This document shows, one piece after another, positions 1-8,333 of a stretch of 64,000 nt of DNA. A program made the position numbers and the translations under genes. Source of the DNA: G963422445 sp963422445 (GTDB lineage: Bacteria; Pseudomonadota; Alphaproteobacteria; Thalassobaculales; Thalassobaculaceae); NCBI GenBank assembly GCA_963422445.2, contig OY729512.2:3348001-3412000 (forward strand), written 5' to 3'. Position 1 is the first letter of the stretch, and each line of letters opens with the position of its first letter. The notes beneath the pieces were generated by a model that saw only the letters and a list, made by a program, of their open reading frames with translations, was not told where the DNA came from and made no database searches.

Positions 1-151
1 ACCCCTGCTCGTAGACGTGCCCGGAAACGCCGCGCCATCGCTCGGCGAAACGCTCCGCGTAGCAGTGGTCACAGCCACGGGTGATCTTCGTACAGCCGGT
101 CACCGGATTCCAGGTTGCGTCAGTCCACTCGATTGCAGATTTAGCGCCCAT
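1..151 (-). CDS. DUF5131 (phage Gp37/Gp68-like) protein, N-terminal part cut by window edge
   Basis: Reading the minus strand from an ATG at 151 gives 50 residues beginning MGAKSAIEWTDATWNP, with cysteines at about 20, 27 and 30 in a C-x6-C-x2-CY arrangement. This is the start of the phage Gp37/Gp68 (DUF5131) family, whose cysteine cluster resembles that of radical-SAM-type proteins. Members are found on phages and integrative elements, often beside a three-Cys-motif partner protein. The rest of the gene lies left of position 1, so neither the partner nor the C-terminus can be checked. It reads in the same direction as the toxin-antitoxin pair at 227-926. The biochemical function of the family is not established. 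Confidence 0.72.
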   Translation of the reverse strand, partial: MGAKSAIEWTDATWNPVTGCTKITRGCDHCYAERFAERWRGVSGHVYEQG

Positions 152-226
152 GGTGCAACCGCTCGGCCAGATCGAACCTGAGCCTGTCCTTGACGCGCAG
201 GGCGGGCGCGCGCGTAGTGTGTGTTT

Positions 227-544
227 TCACGCAACCGTACCGAGGCCGTTCTTCACCACCAGCGTCAGCAGCTTCAGCGATGCGCCCCGTGGACGCTTCT
301 CGCCGCGCTCCCACTGGCTCACCAACCCGGTCGTCACGTTGAGGTAGCGCGCGAATACCGCCTGACTCGCATTCTCGCGAAGCCGGAGCGCGCGGATGTC
401 CTCGGGCGCCATCTCCTTGACCGGCGTCAGGCACATCTCGTCGAACGCCCGCATGGTCCGCTTCGACATCAGACCGGCCTCGGCCAGCCCGAGCGCCGCC
501 TCGTGCGCCGCTGCCAGCGCTTCACTCTTGTACTGCCTGGTCAT
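227..544 (-). CDS. HTH antitoxin of a HigBA/RelE-type toxin-antitoxin pair
   Basis: A 105-aa protein starting MTRQYKSEALAAAH. Its C-terminal half (about residues 45-95) is a Cro/C1-type helix-turn-helix with LRENASQAVFARYLNVTTG followed by VSQWERGEKRP, the usual layout of HigA-like antitoxins. The gene overlaps the 3' end of the upstream toxin gene by 23 bp, so the order is toxin then antitoxin, as in higBA loci. Such antitoxins neutralise their toxin by direct binding and repress the shared promoter. I chose the ATG at 544 because the upstream in-frame extension is low complexity and lies inside the toxin gene. The length is normal for the family and I see no lesion. Confidence 0.8.
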   Translation of the reverse strand: MTRQYKSEALAAAHEAALGLAEAGLMSKRTMRAFDEMCLTPVKEMAPEDIRALRLRENASQAVFARYLNVTTGLVSQWERGEKRPRGASLKLLTLVVKNGLGTVA

Positions 545-926
545 CGCACTCCACCTCGATCGCCCCAACCGCCAGCGCTGCCGCCAGGCCCGCCCGGTCG
601 AGCGCCAGATACGCATCGGCCAGCCGTCGGAACGTCTCCAACGCGTCCCGGCGCAGGTTCTCCCGGACGCTCTTGGCGAACCCGTAGACGAAGAACGCCA
701 GCTCGCCCCGGCGAAACAGCATGATCGTGCGGAACCCGCCCGACCGGCCGCCGCCCCTGCGGGCGATGCGCTGCTTGATCACGCCGCCGCCCAGATCGGC
801 ATCGACCGAACCGCTCCGGGCGCGATCCACGGCCTCGCACAACGCGGCATCGTCGATTGTCGCGCGACCGGCGAACCGGGCAAACGCCTTGGTCTTGAAT
901 GTCCGCGATCCAGGCCCGCCGCTCAC
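522..926 (-). CDS. RelE/HigB-type toxin
   Basis: A 134-aa protein with a GTG start at 926. The core (about residues 9-105) contains RTFKTKAFARFA, then GGGVIKQRIAR, then SGGFRTIMLFRRGELAFFVYGFAKS. This is typical of the RelE/ParE superfamily group in which a small basic endoribonuclease cleaves mRNA on the ribosome. The beta-strand block ending in FVYGFAKS is the most diagnostic part. The antitoxin gene follows with a 23-bp overlap, so the two are presumably co-transcribed from a promoter in the 927-1217 gap. Toxin activity is inferred from the family. Confidence 0.8.
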   Translation of the reverse strand: MSGGPGSRTFKTKAFARFAGRATIDDAALCEAVDRARSGSVDADLGGGVIKQRIARRGGGRSGGFRTIMLFRRGELAFFVYGFAKSVRENLRRDALETFRRLADAYLALDRAGLAAALAVGAIEVECDDQAVQE

Positions 927-1217
927 TACCCGTATTCAATAACACCAAGTGCGGTCTTTGTCATTCCAGCCTCGCTGTTTCCTCGGTCCTTGTATTGCGG
1001 TATTGCGCCGCCACCGTTCTGGCTAGAGCGCCGACCGCGATCATGCTCCGCCTCCGCGTATCCGTATAGCCGTCGGGACAACCGCCGTTCGGGCGCGCCC
1101 CCCAATCGCTCCGCGCCACTAAGAGGAGATGTCCGGCCGGAAGCGGGCGCGGGGGCGGACGGTCCGGAGAGAGGCCGCCACCGCCGTTCCCGTTCACCTG
1201 TCGAAGGAGACGGCACC
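927..1217. other. Intergenic region between the TA operon and a broken plus-strand gene
   Basis: No gene is visible. It should hold the minus-strand promoter of the toxin-antitoxin operon at its left side and, at its right end, a Shine-Dalgarno-like AAGGAG about ten bases before the ATG at 1218. I see no convincing -35/-10 pair. Confidence 0.4.
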
Positions 1218-1620
1218 ATGCAGACGGCACTCGCACCGCGCGGCGACGCGCGCACGTTTCTCACCCACTTCGTCGGCGGTGGTCTCGAAGACGACCGCTA
1301 CGTCGTGGAGTGATTCCGCTCGCTCGCCAACGGCGAGATCGTCCCCGTCCAAGCCGGCAGGACGCAGCCGAAGGGCCGGCGCAGGGCGCGCGGCACGATC
1401 CTGCCGCGGAAGGCGGTCGAGACCATGCGGCCCGCCCGCGACGAGATCATCATCGCGACGGGGGTCAAGCTGCGCCACTGCGGGGTGCAGATCTGGGGCT
1501 GGCGCAGCCTGGGGATATTCGCCGACCGCCGCCAGCCTGGTGTTCGCGACGCTCTCGCTCCAAGAGGTCGAAATCGTCAGCGACGCCCCGATCACCGCGA
1601 CGGTGACGGGCTGGTCCTGA
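1218..1620 (+). pseudogene. Hypothetical protein, broken by an in-frame TGA and a frameshift
   Basis: An ATG at 1218, preceded by AAGGAG, opens a frame that stops at a TGA (1311-1313) after 31 codons. The same frame then continues with convincing protein sequence (FRSLANGEIVPVQ through RDEIIIATGVKLRHCGVQIWG). At about 1510-1530 the coding signal moves one frame over and ends TAASLVFATLSLQ...VTGWS at 1620. Joined together this is a protein of about 133 residues of no family I recognise. It lies between the TA pair and ssb and is probably part of a plasmid/ICE core block. A TGG-to-TGA change plus one indel would explain the state; deliberate recoding is unlikely because of the second lesion. 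Confidence 0.5.
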
Positions 1621-1749
1621 GCGGCTCCCGTCGGCGGCGCTCGCGACATGCTGGAGTTAGAGAATGGCGATTGCCGGGCAAGCGCCCGGCGGACGGGAGG
1701 GAGCGGGTCCTTTCCGCACCGGGTGCGGCACCGTCCCGGGAGGCCCGGA

Positions 1750-1926
1750 ATGTTCGACCTGTACCACGACTACGACCTCGTAACCCCGGCCGGCGGCCTG
1801 CTGCTCGCCGAAGTCGGCATCGACCTCGATGCCGTGCGGCAGACGCTCGCCGACGACCTGGCCCGGCGCTGTCCCGACCGCGAGGTCCCGGAGACCCGGA
1901 GTTGGAGGAAAGCGGAAGAAGGATGA
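1750..1926 (+). CDS. Small hypothetical protein (58 aa)
   Basis: ATG at 1750 with a purine-rich GGGAGG about ten bases upstream opens a 58-residue acidic then basic protein beginning MFDLYHDYDLVTPAG. It ends at 1926, 82 bp before ssb, on the same strand. A longer in-frame start at 1648 adds only low-complexity Arg/Gly residues and is less likely. I do not recognise a family. Being placed directly before ssb suggests it belongs to the same mobile-element gene block. Confidence 0.45.
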   Translation: MFDLYHDYDLVTPAGGLLLAEVGIDLDAVRQTLADDLARRCPDREVPETRSWRKAEEG

Positions 1927-2008
1927 ACGGACAAGGGGCCGGAGCGAGAGGTTCCGGTCCCGCCGTTCTCGAACCCATCTTCAGAATCCAGATCGCAAGG
2001 AGATAGCC

Positions 2009-2458
2009 ATGAGCTTCGGATTGAATCGCGCGGAAGTCATCGGCCGCCTCGGCGCCGACGTCACGGTCAACCATCTCGTCTCGGGGGGCAGCGTGGCCAA
2101 CCTCAGCATCGCGACCGACGAGTCCTACATCGACAGGAACGGCGAGCGCATCGACCGCACCGAGTGGCACCGCGTCGTCACCTTCCAGCCCGGCCTCGTC
2201 GACATGCTGGCCAAGAACGCGAGGAAGGGCCGGCTGGTCTATGTCGCGGGCAAGATGCAGACGCGGCGCTGGCGCAAGGACGGCGAGGACGCCGACCGCT
2301 TCTCCACCGAGATACTGCTGGCGCCCGGCTCGCGCATCCAGTTCCTCGATCGCGCGAGCGCGGCGAACGGCGACATCGCCGCCCGGACGCCGGCGGAGCC
2401 GGTGAGCGGTGCCGCGGCGCAGGCCGGAGAGGGGGAGGCGGACCCGCTTCCGTTCTGA
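2009..2458 (+). CDS. ssb: Single-stranded DNA-binding protein
   Basis: 149 aa with a clear AAGGAG Shine-Dalgarno at about 1998. Residues 1-110 form an SSB OB fold: AEVIGRLGADVTV, then VANLSIATDESYIDRNGE, then RTEWHRVVTF and GRLVYVAGKMQTRRW. A short Ala/Glu-rich linker follows, ending in the acidic tip ADPLPF, the conserved protein-interaction tail of bacterial SSBs. It binds ssDNA as a tetramer and recruits repair and replication partners. The placement among hypothetical, TA and DUF5131 genes, with no uvrA nearby, suggests a plasmid or ICE ssb rather than the chromosomal copy. Intact. Confidence 0.9.
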   Translation: MSFGLNRAEVIGRLGADVTVNHLVSGGSVANLSIATDESYIDRNGERIDRTEWHRVVTFQPGLVDMLAKNARKGRLVYVAGKMQTRRWRKDGEDADRFSTEILLAPGSRIQFLDRASAANGDIAARTPAEPVSGAAAQAGEGEADPLPF

Positions 2459-2614
2459 CGGACGGCCGTCCTTCCACGCCCCTTCTTTCGTTCAGGCGGG
2501 CCGGAGCCCGGCGCCGACGGTCCGGGAGCCGGAGGTTCGCTTTCCGAGTGCGAGCCGCGTGGCGGGACAGGGAGTCGCGCGCCACCGCCTCACCTCGACA
2601 GTGTGGAGACTGCC
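2459..2614. other. Short non-coding gap after ssb
   Basis: GC-rich 156-bp gap with no open frame that resembles protein. The right end carries the GTGGAGACTGCC leader of the next gene. Confidence 0.4.
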
Positions 2615-3019
2615 ATGACCGAAATCGCCTTCCAGCACATCGCCGATGGCGAGGTGGTCGGCGACCTGTACCGCCACCCCGACATCCTCAACGCGGGCGA
2701 CGTCTCCTACGTCATCCACATCATCGAAGACCCGCGCGGCCCGGCCCGCGTTCACGACCGCTCGCGCGTGTGCGAGGTCGCGCGGACCAGGGTCGCCTCG
2801 CATCCCTATTGGTTATCGGCGATGCCCCGTTGGCCGGCAGCCGCCCGACCTTCGCTCATTCCCGACGCCGTGCGGGCCGAACCGCCGAAAGGGCGTGGTG
2901 CAGGTGGAGAGAAAACGCTCTCCGCTGTGACGGCTCATTGTGCCACGCTTGCTCAGTCCGCCAACCCCTCCGGGGTCCTCCACTCCGCTGCGCTCCGTTG
3001 CGGCCGGGACTCGGAATGA
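2615..3019 (+). CDS. Hypothetical ICE/plasmid protein, probably with a replaced C-terminus
   Basis: ATG at 2615 follows GTGGAG. The first 65 or so residues (MTEIAFQHIADGEVVGDLYR ... IIEDPRGPARVHDRS ... VASHPYW) are convincing protein rich in acidic and aromatic residues. After HPYW at about 2812 the composition changes to Ala/Pro/Arg-rich sequence ending at 3019, just before the IS5 element at 3039. The tail therefore looks like unrelated DNA read through in frame after a rearrangement. The function is unknown; it shares direction and style with ssb. Confidence 0.45.
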   Translation: MTEIAFQHIADGEVVGDLYRHPDILNAGDVSYVIHIIEDPRGPARVHDRSRVCEVARTRVASHPYWLSAMPRWPAAARPSLIPDAVRAEPPKGRGAGGEKTLSAVTAHCATLAQSANPSGVLHSAALRCGRDSE

Positions 3020-3038
3020 AACGGCGCTCGCGCGCCTA

Positions 3039-3907
3039 GGCCGTGTTGACGAATTCATGAAATGCTGATAATCATTCTCCATCAATGACACTTTCCGGGG
3101 ACTTATCATGGCGTTACGCCTGCTCATCCCGGATGCTGTCTGCTCGACACTCGAGCCGCTACTGCGTGAGAGCAAACACGCCGCTGGCGCCCCGCCACGG
3201 CTCAGCGACCGACTGATCATCGAAGCCGTCCTCTACCAGGCGCGGACCGGAACCCCATGGCGCGACCTGCCCGACGAATTCGGCCATTGGAATGCCGTTT
3301 ATCAGCGGTTTCGCCGTTGGGAGAAGCGCCACCTCCGGGCACGGCTCTGGAAACAGAGACAACAGGCCGACGATGAACCATTCAAGGAAGTGTTCATCGA
3401 TCCGACCATCCTGCGCGCTCATCAACACGCCGCCGGCGCGGTAAAAAAAACGGTGGCCAGGAGGTCCAGGCTCTCGGCCGCTCCCGGGGTGGGTTCTCCA
3501 CCAGGCTGCACGTGGCCTGTGCCAACGAAAGAACCGGTGTGTCCGTCGTGTTGACGGGTGGCGAGCGCCATGATGGCGTGGAATGCGAGCTTCTGTGGAA
3601 GGCCTTGTCCCGCTCTCCCGCACCGGAGGCTGCGGTCATGGACAAGGCGTATGACAGCAAGAGCATTCGCCAGGCGCTGGTCGACCAGGGCGTCGAAGCC
3701 GTGATACCCGCCCGGTCGAACCGGACTGAGACGATTCATCACGATCAAGAAAAGGACAAGCGGCGCCAGCAGGTCGAGCGATTCTTCAACAAGCTCAAAC
3801 AATTCCGTCGCATTGCCACACGCTATGACAAGCTCGCTCGGACGGTCCTCGCGTTTGTCCACATTGTCTCAGCATGGAGTATGCTTCGATCATTCGTCAA
3901 CACGCCC
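3039..3907 (+). mobile_element. IS5-family element, IS427 type, copy 1
   Basis: Terminal inverted repeats GGCCGTGTTGACGAAT at the left and ATTCGTCAACACGCCC at the right (one mismatch), flanked by TA within CTAG on both sides, as expected for the IS427 group. Length 869 bp. It abuts the end of the IS630 copy at 3910. A second copy lies at 23641-24508. Confidence 0.85.
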
Positions 3908-3910
3908 TAG
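3108..3910 (+). CDS. IS427-type transposase in two overlapping frames (putative programmed -1 frameshift)
   Basis: The first frame (3108-3554) encodes the DUF4096-like N-terminus (ALRLLIPDAVCSTLEPLL ... GTPWRDLPDEFGHW) and the first catalytic Asp in FIDPTILRAHQHAAG. The second frame carries the rest: VMDKAYDS (second Asp) and QQVERFFNKLKQFRRIATRY (Glu), ending at 3910. Between them, at 3443-3450, is a run of eight A after GGT. A -1 slip on this run reads AAC GGT GGC and joins the frames. Two-frame organisation with an A-rich slippery site is known for this IS group. Copy 2 has seven A here, which would not join by -1. Confidence 0.75.
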
Positions 3911-4234
3911 TGAATTGATTCCAACGTTTGGAACCCTCTTTTTCTTGCGGCGATGATGGTATCGGGATCGGCGGTCCAGACGAAGGGCTTGGCTTCGGTG
4001 GTGTTGTGTTCGTCGATGACGTGGCGGATGGCGTCCTGGAGGTCGCGTCCGGAGCGGAAGACGCCGTATTTGAGACGGCGTCGTGTCCGCTTGGCGAAGA
4101 CGCCTTCGAGCGCGTTCAGCCACGCGCTCGAAGTGGGGGTGAAATGGAAGGTCCAGCGCGGATGGCGTGCGAGCCAGACCCGGACGTCCTTGTGCTTGTG
4201 AGTGGCGTCGTTGTCGAGGGGCATGGACCGGGAC

Positions 4235-5689
4235 CAGCAATTCTCCTTTTGGAGTTATCGGGGGTTTTCAAAGGCTTGGAGATGTGATTCAAGCTGTTGT
4301 ATGAAGCGTCTTGAACGATATATAGAAGTGGTGGGGAAGCGGTGCGCGGCGTTGCCCGACAAGCGCTCGGGACGCAACACGCGCTATACCATGAGAGACA
4401 TCGGGCTTGCGGCGTTTTCGGTGTTTTTCGTGCAGAGCCCGTCGTTTCTGGCGCATCAGCGCCTGCTGTCGGCGCAGCGCGGCGCTTCGAACGCCGGGAC
4501 GCTGTTCGGCATGGAGCGGATTCCGTGCGACAGCCATATCCGGCGGATGCTGGATGGGGCGCCGACGGATCATTTCGACGCGGTGTTTCCGGCGCTTGTC
4601 GATGACCTGGATGGCGCCGGCGCCTTGTCGGGTCTGCGCTGCCTGGACGATCGGGTGTTGATCGCGCTGGACGGCTCGGAGCCTTTCCGTTCCGGCACGA
4701 TCCACTGCGCGCACTGCTCGACGCGCCGGCGGGGCGAGGAGGTGGAGTATTTCCACAGCTTTGTCGGCGCCGCTCTGGTGGCGCCGGGGCCGCGCCGCGC
4801 CTTGCCTCTGGCGCCGGAGTTCGTGCGCCCGCAAGACGGCTCGGCGAAGCAGGACTGCGAGAGCCGCGCGGCGCAGCGCTGGCTGGCCCGCCTGGGGCCT
4901 TGTGTGGCCGGGCTGAGACCGGTCTATCTGGGCGACGATCTCTATTCCCGCCAGCCGATCTGCGAGGCGGTGCGCGCCGCGGGCGGGAGCTTCATCTTCG
5001 TGTGCAAGCCGTCCAGCCACAAGACGTTGAGCGAATACACCCATGGCGTCGTGCTGGACGAGGTGTGCCAGACCGTGGGCAGGGGCGCGGCCAGGCGCCG
5101 CCAGCGCTATCGCTGGATGAATGGCGTGCCGCTGCGCGACGGCGCCGACGCGCTCGCCGTCAACTGGCTGGAGGTCGAGATCGCCAGGCCCGACGGCAAG
5201 GTGACCTACCGCAACAGCTTCGTCACCGACCTTGCCGTCACGCGAGACACCGCCGCCGCCATCGCCGCCTGCGGGCGTGCCCGCTGGAAGATCGAGAACG
5301 AGACCTTCAACGTCCTGAAGACCAACGGCTACAACCTCGAACACAATTTCGGGCATGGCAGCCAGACACTGGCCAGCATCCTGGTCGTGCTCAATCTGCC
5401 GGCCTTCGCCCTGCACACGGCCTGCGACCTGATCGAAGCATCCTGGCGGCGGGCGCGGCACGCACTCGGAGCCCGAAGGCGCCTGTTCGAGCACATCCGC
5501 ACGATCACCGCCTACCATGTCTTCGCGTCATGGGCAGTCCTCATGAAAACCGTCATCACGGGCCTCCCCCTCCCGCAAACGCCTGATCCCCGGCCCCCGC
5601 GCCAAGCCCATCCCTCCAACCGCAGAACCGCCAAAAAACCAACACGAAAGGCCGCAATGCAACGAAAAACGCCATAAGGAGAATTGCTG
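4235..5689 (+). mobile_element. Intact 1455-bp DDE insertion sequence (ISNCY-like) with 9-bp target duplication
   Basis: Inverted repeats CAGCAATTCTCCTT at 4235 and AAGGAGAATTGCTG ending 5689 are perfect. The 9-bp direct repeat GACCGGGAC flanks the element (4226-4234 and 5690-5698). The uninterrupted sequence is preserved in the other IS630 copy near 59450, which confirms the insertion point. Confidence 0.85.
4301..5677 (+). CDS. Transposase of the ISNCY-like element
   Basis: 458 aa from the ATG at 4301, which fits the element's left end better than an upstream ATG lying in the interrupted IS630. A plausible DDE triad is visible: Asp in LIALDGSEPF (about residue 125), Asp in YLGDDLYSRQP (about 210) and Glu in WKIENETFNVLK (about 330). 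The block NGYNLEHNFGHGSQTLAS after the Glu is characteristic of a group often filed under ISNCY. A zinc-binding-like HCAHC sits after the first Asp. The C-terminal tail is Pro/Lys/Arg-rich. The frame is uninterrupted and both ends are intact, so the element may still move. Confidence 0.75.
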   Translation: MKRLERYIEVVGKRCAALPDKRSGRNTRYTMRDIGLAAFSVFFVQSPSFLAHQRLLSAQRGASNAGTLFGMERIPCDSHIRRMLDGAPTDHFDAVFPALVDDLDGAGALSGLRCLDDRVLIALDGSEPFRSGTIHCAHCSTRRRGEEVEYFHSFVGAALVAPGPRRALPLAPEFVRPQDGSAKQDCESRAAQRWLARLGPCVAGLRPVYLGDDLYSRQPICEAVRAAGGSFIFVCKPSSHKTLSEYTHGVVLDEVCQTVGRGAARRRQRYRWMNGVPLRDGADALAVNWLEVEIARPDGKVTYRNSFVTDLAVTRDTAAAIAACGRARWKIENETFNVLKTNGYNLEHNFGHGSQTLASILVVLNLPAFALHTACDLIEASWRRARHALGARRRLFEHIRTITAYHVFASWAVLMKTVITGLPLPQTPDPRPPRQAHPSNRRTAKKPTRKAAMQRKTP

Positions 5690-6496
5690 GACCGGGACGC
5701 CGGCGGGTATCGTGCGCGCGATGCGGTTGAGGCATCTCGGGAACTCCTGGTGGCGATGCCGACTGACGTGCTGCCGATGACCGTGCCGTCGAGCAGGTCA
5801 GGGCGGCAAACAGCGTCGTCGTGCGGTTGCGCTTGCAATCATGTGTCATGGTGGCGCCTCAGCGGCAGGCCGGGCTGTGTGCGGTCAAGTGCCTGAATTT
5901 GCGACGTGTCATCGATCGACAGCAGGATCGCGTGAGCCGGCGGCGCAATGGAGAGGCCGGCGATGTCGGGCAGCTTCTCGAGGCAGGCAGGATCGTTCGA
6001 AAGCGTGAACGGCCGCCAGCGGTGCGGCATCAGGCCATGCGCCTGCCAGACCGCCCAGACCCTCGAAGCGGCACCCCCCACAGCCTTCGCCATCGCCCGC
6101 AGCGTCCAGTGGGTCGCCGCGTGAGGCGGCGAGGTGTGGGTCAACCTTACGATCTTCGCCTCTGGCTCAGGAGCCAGAGGCGTCTTGCCCGGCGGACGCG
6201 TCTTGTCCCGCAGAAGTCCGTCCACACCGTCTTCCATAGAAGCGGTCCTGCCAGCGCCAGACACTGTTCTTCGCCTTGCCGGTCTCTCTCATGATGGCCA
6301 TCCTGCCGAGCCCATCGTCGCTCAGAAGAACGATGCGCGCCCGCCAGACGTGCTTCTGCGGGCTCTTCGGGTCCGGGACAACCGTTTCAAGGCGACGCCG
6401 GTCGCCCGAAGTGAGCGTGAATGAAACACCAAGGCGCATCTTGCAGACCTCCGTAACCGGCAAATCAGAAGAACACAATAACGGATATACTTGTAA
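5690..6496 (-). other. Remaining 5' part of the split IS630
   Basis: This stretch is the 5' half of the IS630 transposase gene and its terminal non-coding sequence, described with the pseudogene at 3907-6454. Nothing else is encoded. Confidence 0.6.
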
Positions 6497-6597
6497 GGGA
6501 CTTATGTACTTGACTCCACTTCGCACTATATGTAGAGCATTTTCTGGTTGAATACGTCTATATCTGGTTTTTGGTGGAGTTATGTATGTAAGCCCCA
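6497..6597. mobile_element. 101-bp MITE with 23-bp imperfect terminal repeats
   Basis: The ends GGGACTTATGTACTTGACTC at 6497 and GAGTTATGTATGTAAGCCCC ending 6597 are inverted repeats matching at about 18 of 23 positions. The 8-bp direct repeat ACTTGTAA flanks it (6489-6496 and 6598-6605). No coding capacity. The pattern CTTATG-AC-TG-CTCC in the ends resembles the ends of the IS1595 element at 46986 and of the 111-bp MITEs, and 8 bp is the IS1595 target size. It is inserted in the IS630 copy. Confidence 0.75.
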
Positions 6598-6756
6598 CTT
6601 GTAACGATCTATCCACTAGCGCTTGCCGGGAAAAGCTGCGCCCGATCGGTGGCGCGGAACACTCAGATTGACTGCTGAAATTCATCCATTGAATCAACGC
6701 CTTGCAAAGGGGATTATATCGAATAGTCACATCCGGGGTTGATAAAGCGGACATCT

Positions 6757-8253
6757 GAGCTTCTTGCAAAATTGCCGGCCCGACCGGTTTTTTGCCTTGT
6801 CGAGGCTGATTTTGTTGTCGAGGGCCTGGGTTTCGGGGCCATCTCGTGGTCTGTTGTGTTTCGATAATAACAAGATACCGAAGAGGTGACCCCGATGACC
6901 CTTGGCTCGACCCTATCCGATCTCTGGCGCCGATTTCAAGGGGACCTTTTCCCTGCGTTGGCCGAGGCGGTCGGTCCTCTCCTCGAGACGCACAAGCGTT
7001 TCGTGACAGCTCTCGATCTCGTCAAGGTGGAGGGCTTCGTCGATGAGGTGTGGACCGGTCCGGGTCGGCCCCGGGAGGATCGCCGGGCGCTGGCCCGTGG
7101 CTTCATCGCCAAGGCGGTATGGGATCTGCCGACGACCCGCCACCTGATCGACAGGCTCAAGGTGGACCCGACGTTGCGCCGGCTGTGCGGCTGGTCGCGT
7201 GTCTCGGAGATCCCGAGTGAAGCGACGTTTTCGCGGGCGTTTGCCGAATGGTCGCAGTCCCGTCTTCCGGAGAGGATGCACGCGGCTCTGGTTGCAGAGA
7301 CACTGGGCGACGCGCTCATCGGCCACGTGTCGCGGGACTCGACGGCCATCGAGGCCCGGGAGACGCCGGCCCCGAAGCCGAAGGCCAGGACGCCGAACCG
7401 CAAGCGCGGCCGGCCCCGCAAGGGCGAGGAGAGGACGAAGGAGCCTGGGCGTCTCGAACGGCAAGCGAACGGGATGGATCTCGATGAGAGGCTCGACGCG
7501 CTGCCGAAGGTCTGCGATCACGGGGCAAAGAAGAATGCCAAAGGGGTCATGGAGGCTTGGCGCGGTTACAAGCTGATATCGACACAGCAGACTGCGGGGT
7601 GCCGCTGAGTACCGTCCTCACCTCGGCATCCGTCCATGACAGTCAGGTCGCGATCCCGCTGGCGATGATGACCGCCGCGCGCGTGACCAATCTCTACGAT
7701 CTCATGGACGCGGCCTATGATGCCAGGGAGATCTACCAGATGAGCGAACGGCTTGGCCATGTGCCGATCATCGATGTCAATCCGCGCCGGGACAAGGACC
7801 TCAAGGAGGAGCGAGACCGGGAGGCCCGGGTCCGGCGTGCAATAGGCCATGTCGATCCCGAGACCGTGCGGTTCCGGATCCGGTCCGGTGTCGAGAGGAC
7901 CAACGCCCGCCTCAAGGATGAGTTTGGCGGGCGCCATGTCCGCGTCCGTGGATATTCCAAGGTCGCCTGCCATCTCATGTTCGGCATCCTGGCCCTGGCG
8001 GCTGACCAGTTGATACGTCTCGCCGCCCCATAGCGCGGCTCCGACAACGCATACCGACCCTTCGCGGCCCTCTCGAAGAGAGGGACCCGGAGAGGCGTGT
8101 CCCGATGTCCGCAAAGGTCCCTATTTGTTCTCATCGTCTCTGATGAGACACCGCGAATCCATGGATTCCGACCTCCAGGTGCAGAGGTGAACGGAAGCAA
8201 CCGACCGATCCGGGCTCACCGGACCCTGGGGACAGGAATTTTGCAAGAGGTTC
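6757..8253 (+). mobile_element. DUF772/DDE insertion sequence, copy 1
   Basis: Ends GAGCTTCTTGCAAAATT and AATTTTGCAAGAGGTTC are inverted repeats; four more complete or partial copies are in this window (18277, 20143, 31230, 34640). Possible 4-bp flanks ATCT/AGCT match at three of four positions; copies 4 and 5 have perfect 4-bp duplications. Confidence 0.8.
6895..8033 (+). pseudogene. DUF772 DDE transposase (IS5/IS1182-like), copy 1, frameshifted
   Basis: The first frame has the DUF772 domain (VWDLPTTRHLIDRLKVDPTL ... EIPSEATFSRAFAEW) and the first catalytic block GHVSRDSTAIEARE, followed by a basic linker (RKRGRPRKG). At about 7573 the consensus codons for KLPIDTA are one base short, so this frame ends at 7608. 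The second frame runs to 8033 (DLMDAAYDAREIYQMSERLGH, RIRSGVERTNARLKDEFGGRHVRVRG) and holds the second Asp and the Glu. A full protein would be about 379 aa. The lesion differs from those in the other copies, so it is not a programmed frameshift. Confidence 0.8.
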
Positions 8254-8333
8254 AGCTGAGTCTATATTACAGTTCCATTTCAAGGAATTGAACGATCACC
8301 CGCAAGGCACCGGGCAAGGTACACCGCAAGGGT

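Larger units (their letters stand above)
3907..6454 (-). pseudogene. IS630 transposase, interrupted and mutated
   Basis: The C-terminal third lies at 3907-4225 (LDNDATHKHKDVRVWLARHP ... SAWLNALEGVF ... QTLESIH) and retains the second Asp and the Glu of the DDE triad. The N-terminal and central parts lie at about 5690-6454 in several frames (FTLTSGDRRRLETVV ... PKSPQKHVWRARIVLLSDDG). They carry frameshifts around 6230 and 6110 and a deletion near 5860. The start codon of the relative at 60228 is changed here. The 4235-5689 insertion separates the two parts. Clearly non-functional. Confidence 0.8.
3910..6617 (-). mobile_element. IS630-family element split by two later insertions
   Basis: The ends read TAGTGAATTGATTCC at 3908 and GATCTATCCACTA ending 6619, matching the intact relative at 59135-60282, with TA at both borders. 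Inside it sit an intact DDE element at 4235-5689 and a 101-bp MITE at 6497-6597. Removing both restores a colinear IS630 of about 1.15 kb. Confidence 0.8.

Noticed and set aside
4289..5518. 409-residue minus-strand frame in the ISNCY-like element
   Set aside because: Opposite the transposase with its DDE motifs; no start region or motif of its own.
7560..7610. Programmed frameshifting in the DUF772 transposase
   Set aside because: The frame change lies at a different position in each copy, and copy 3 is in frame across the same region.
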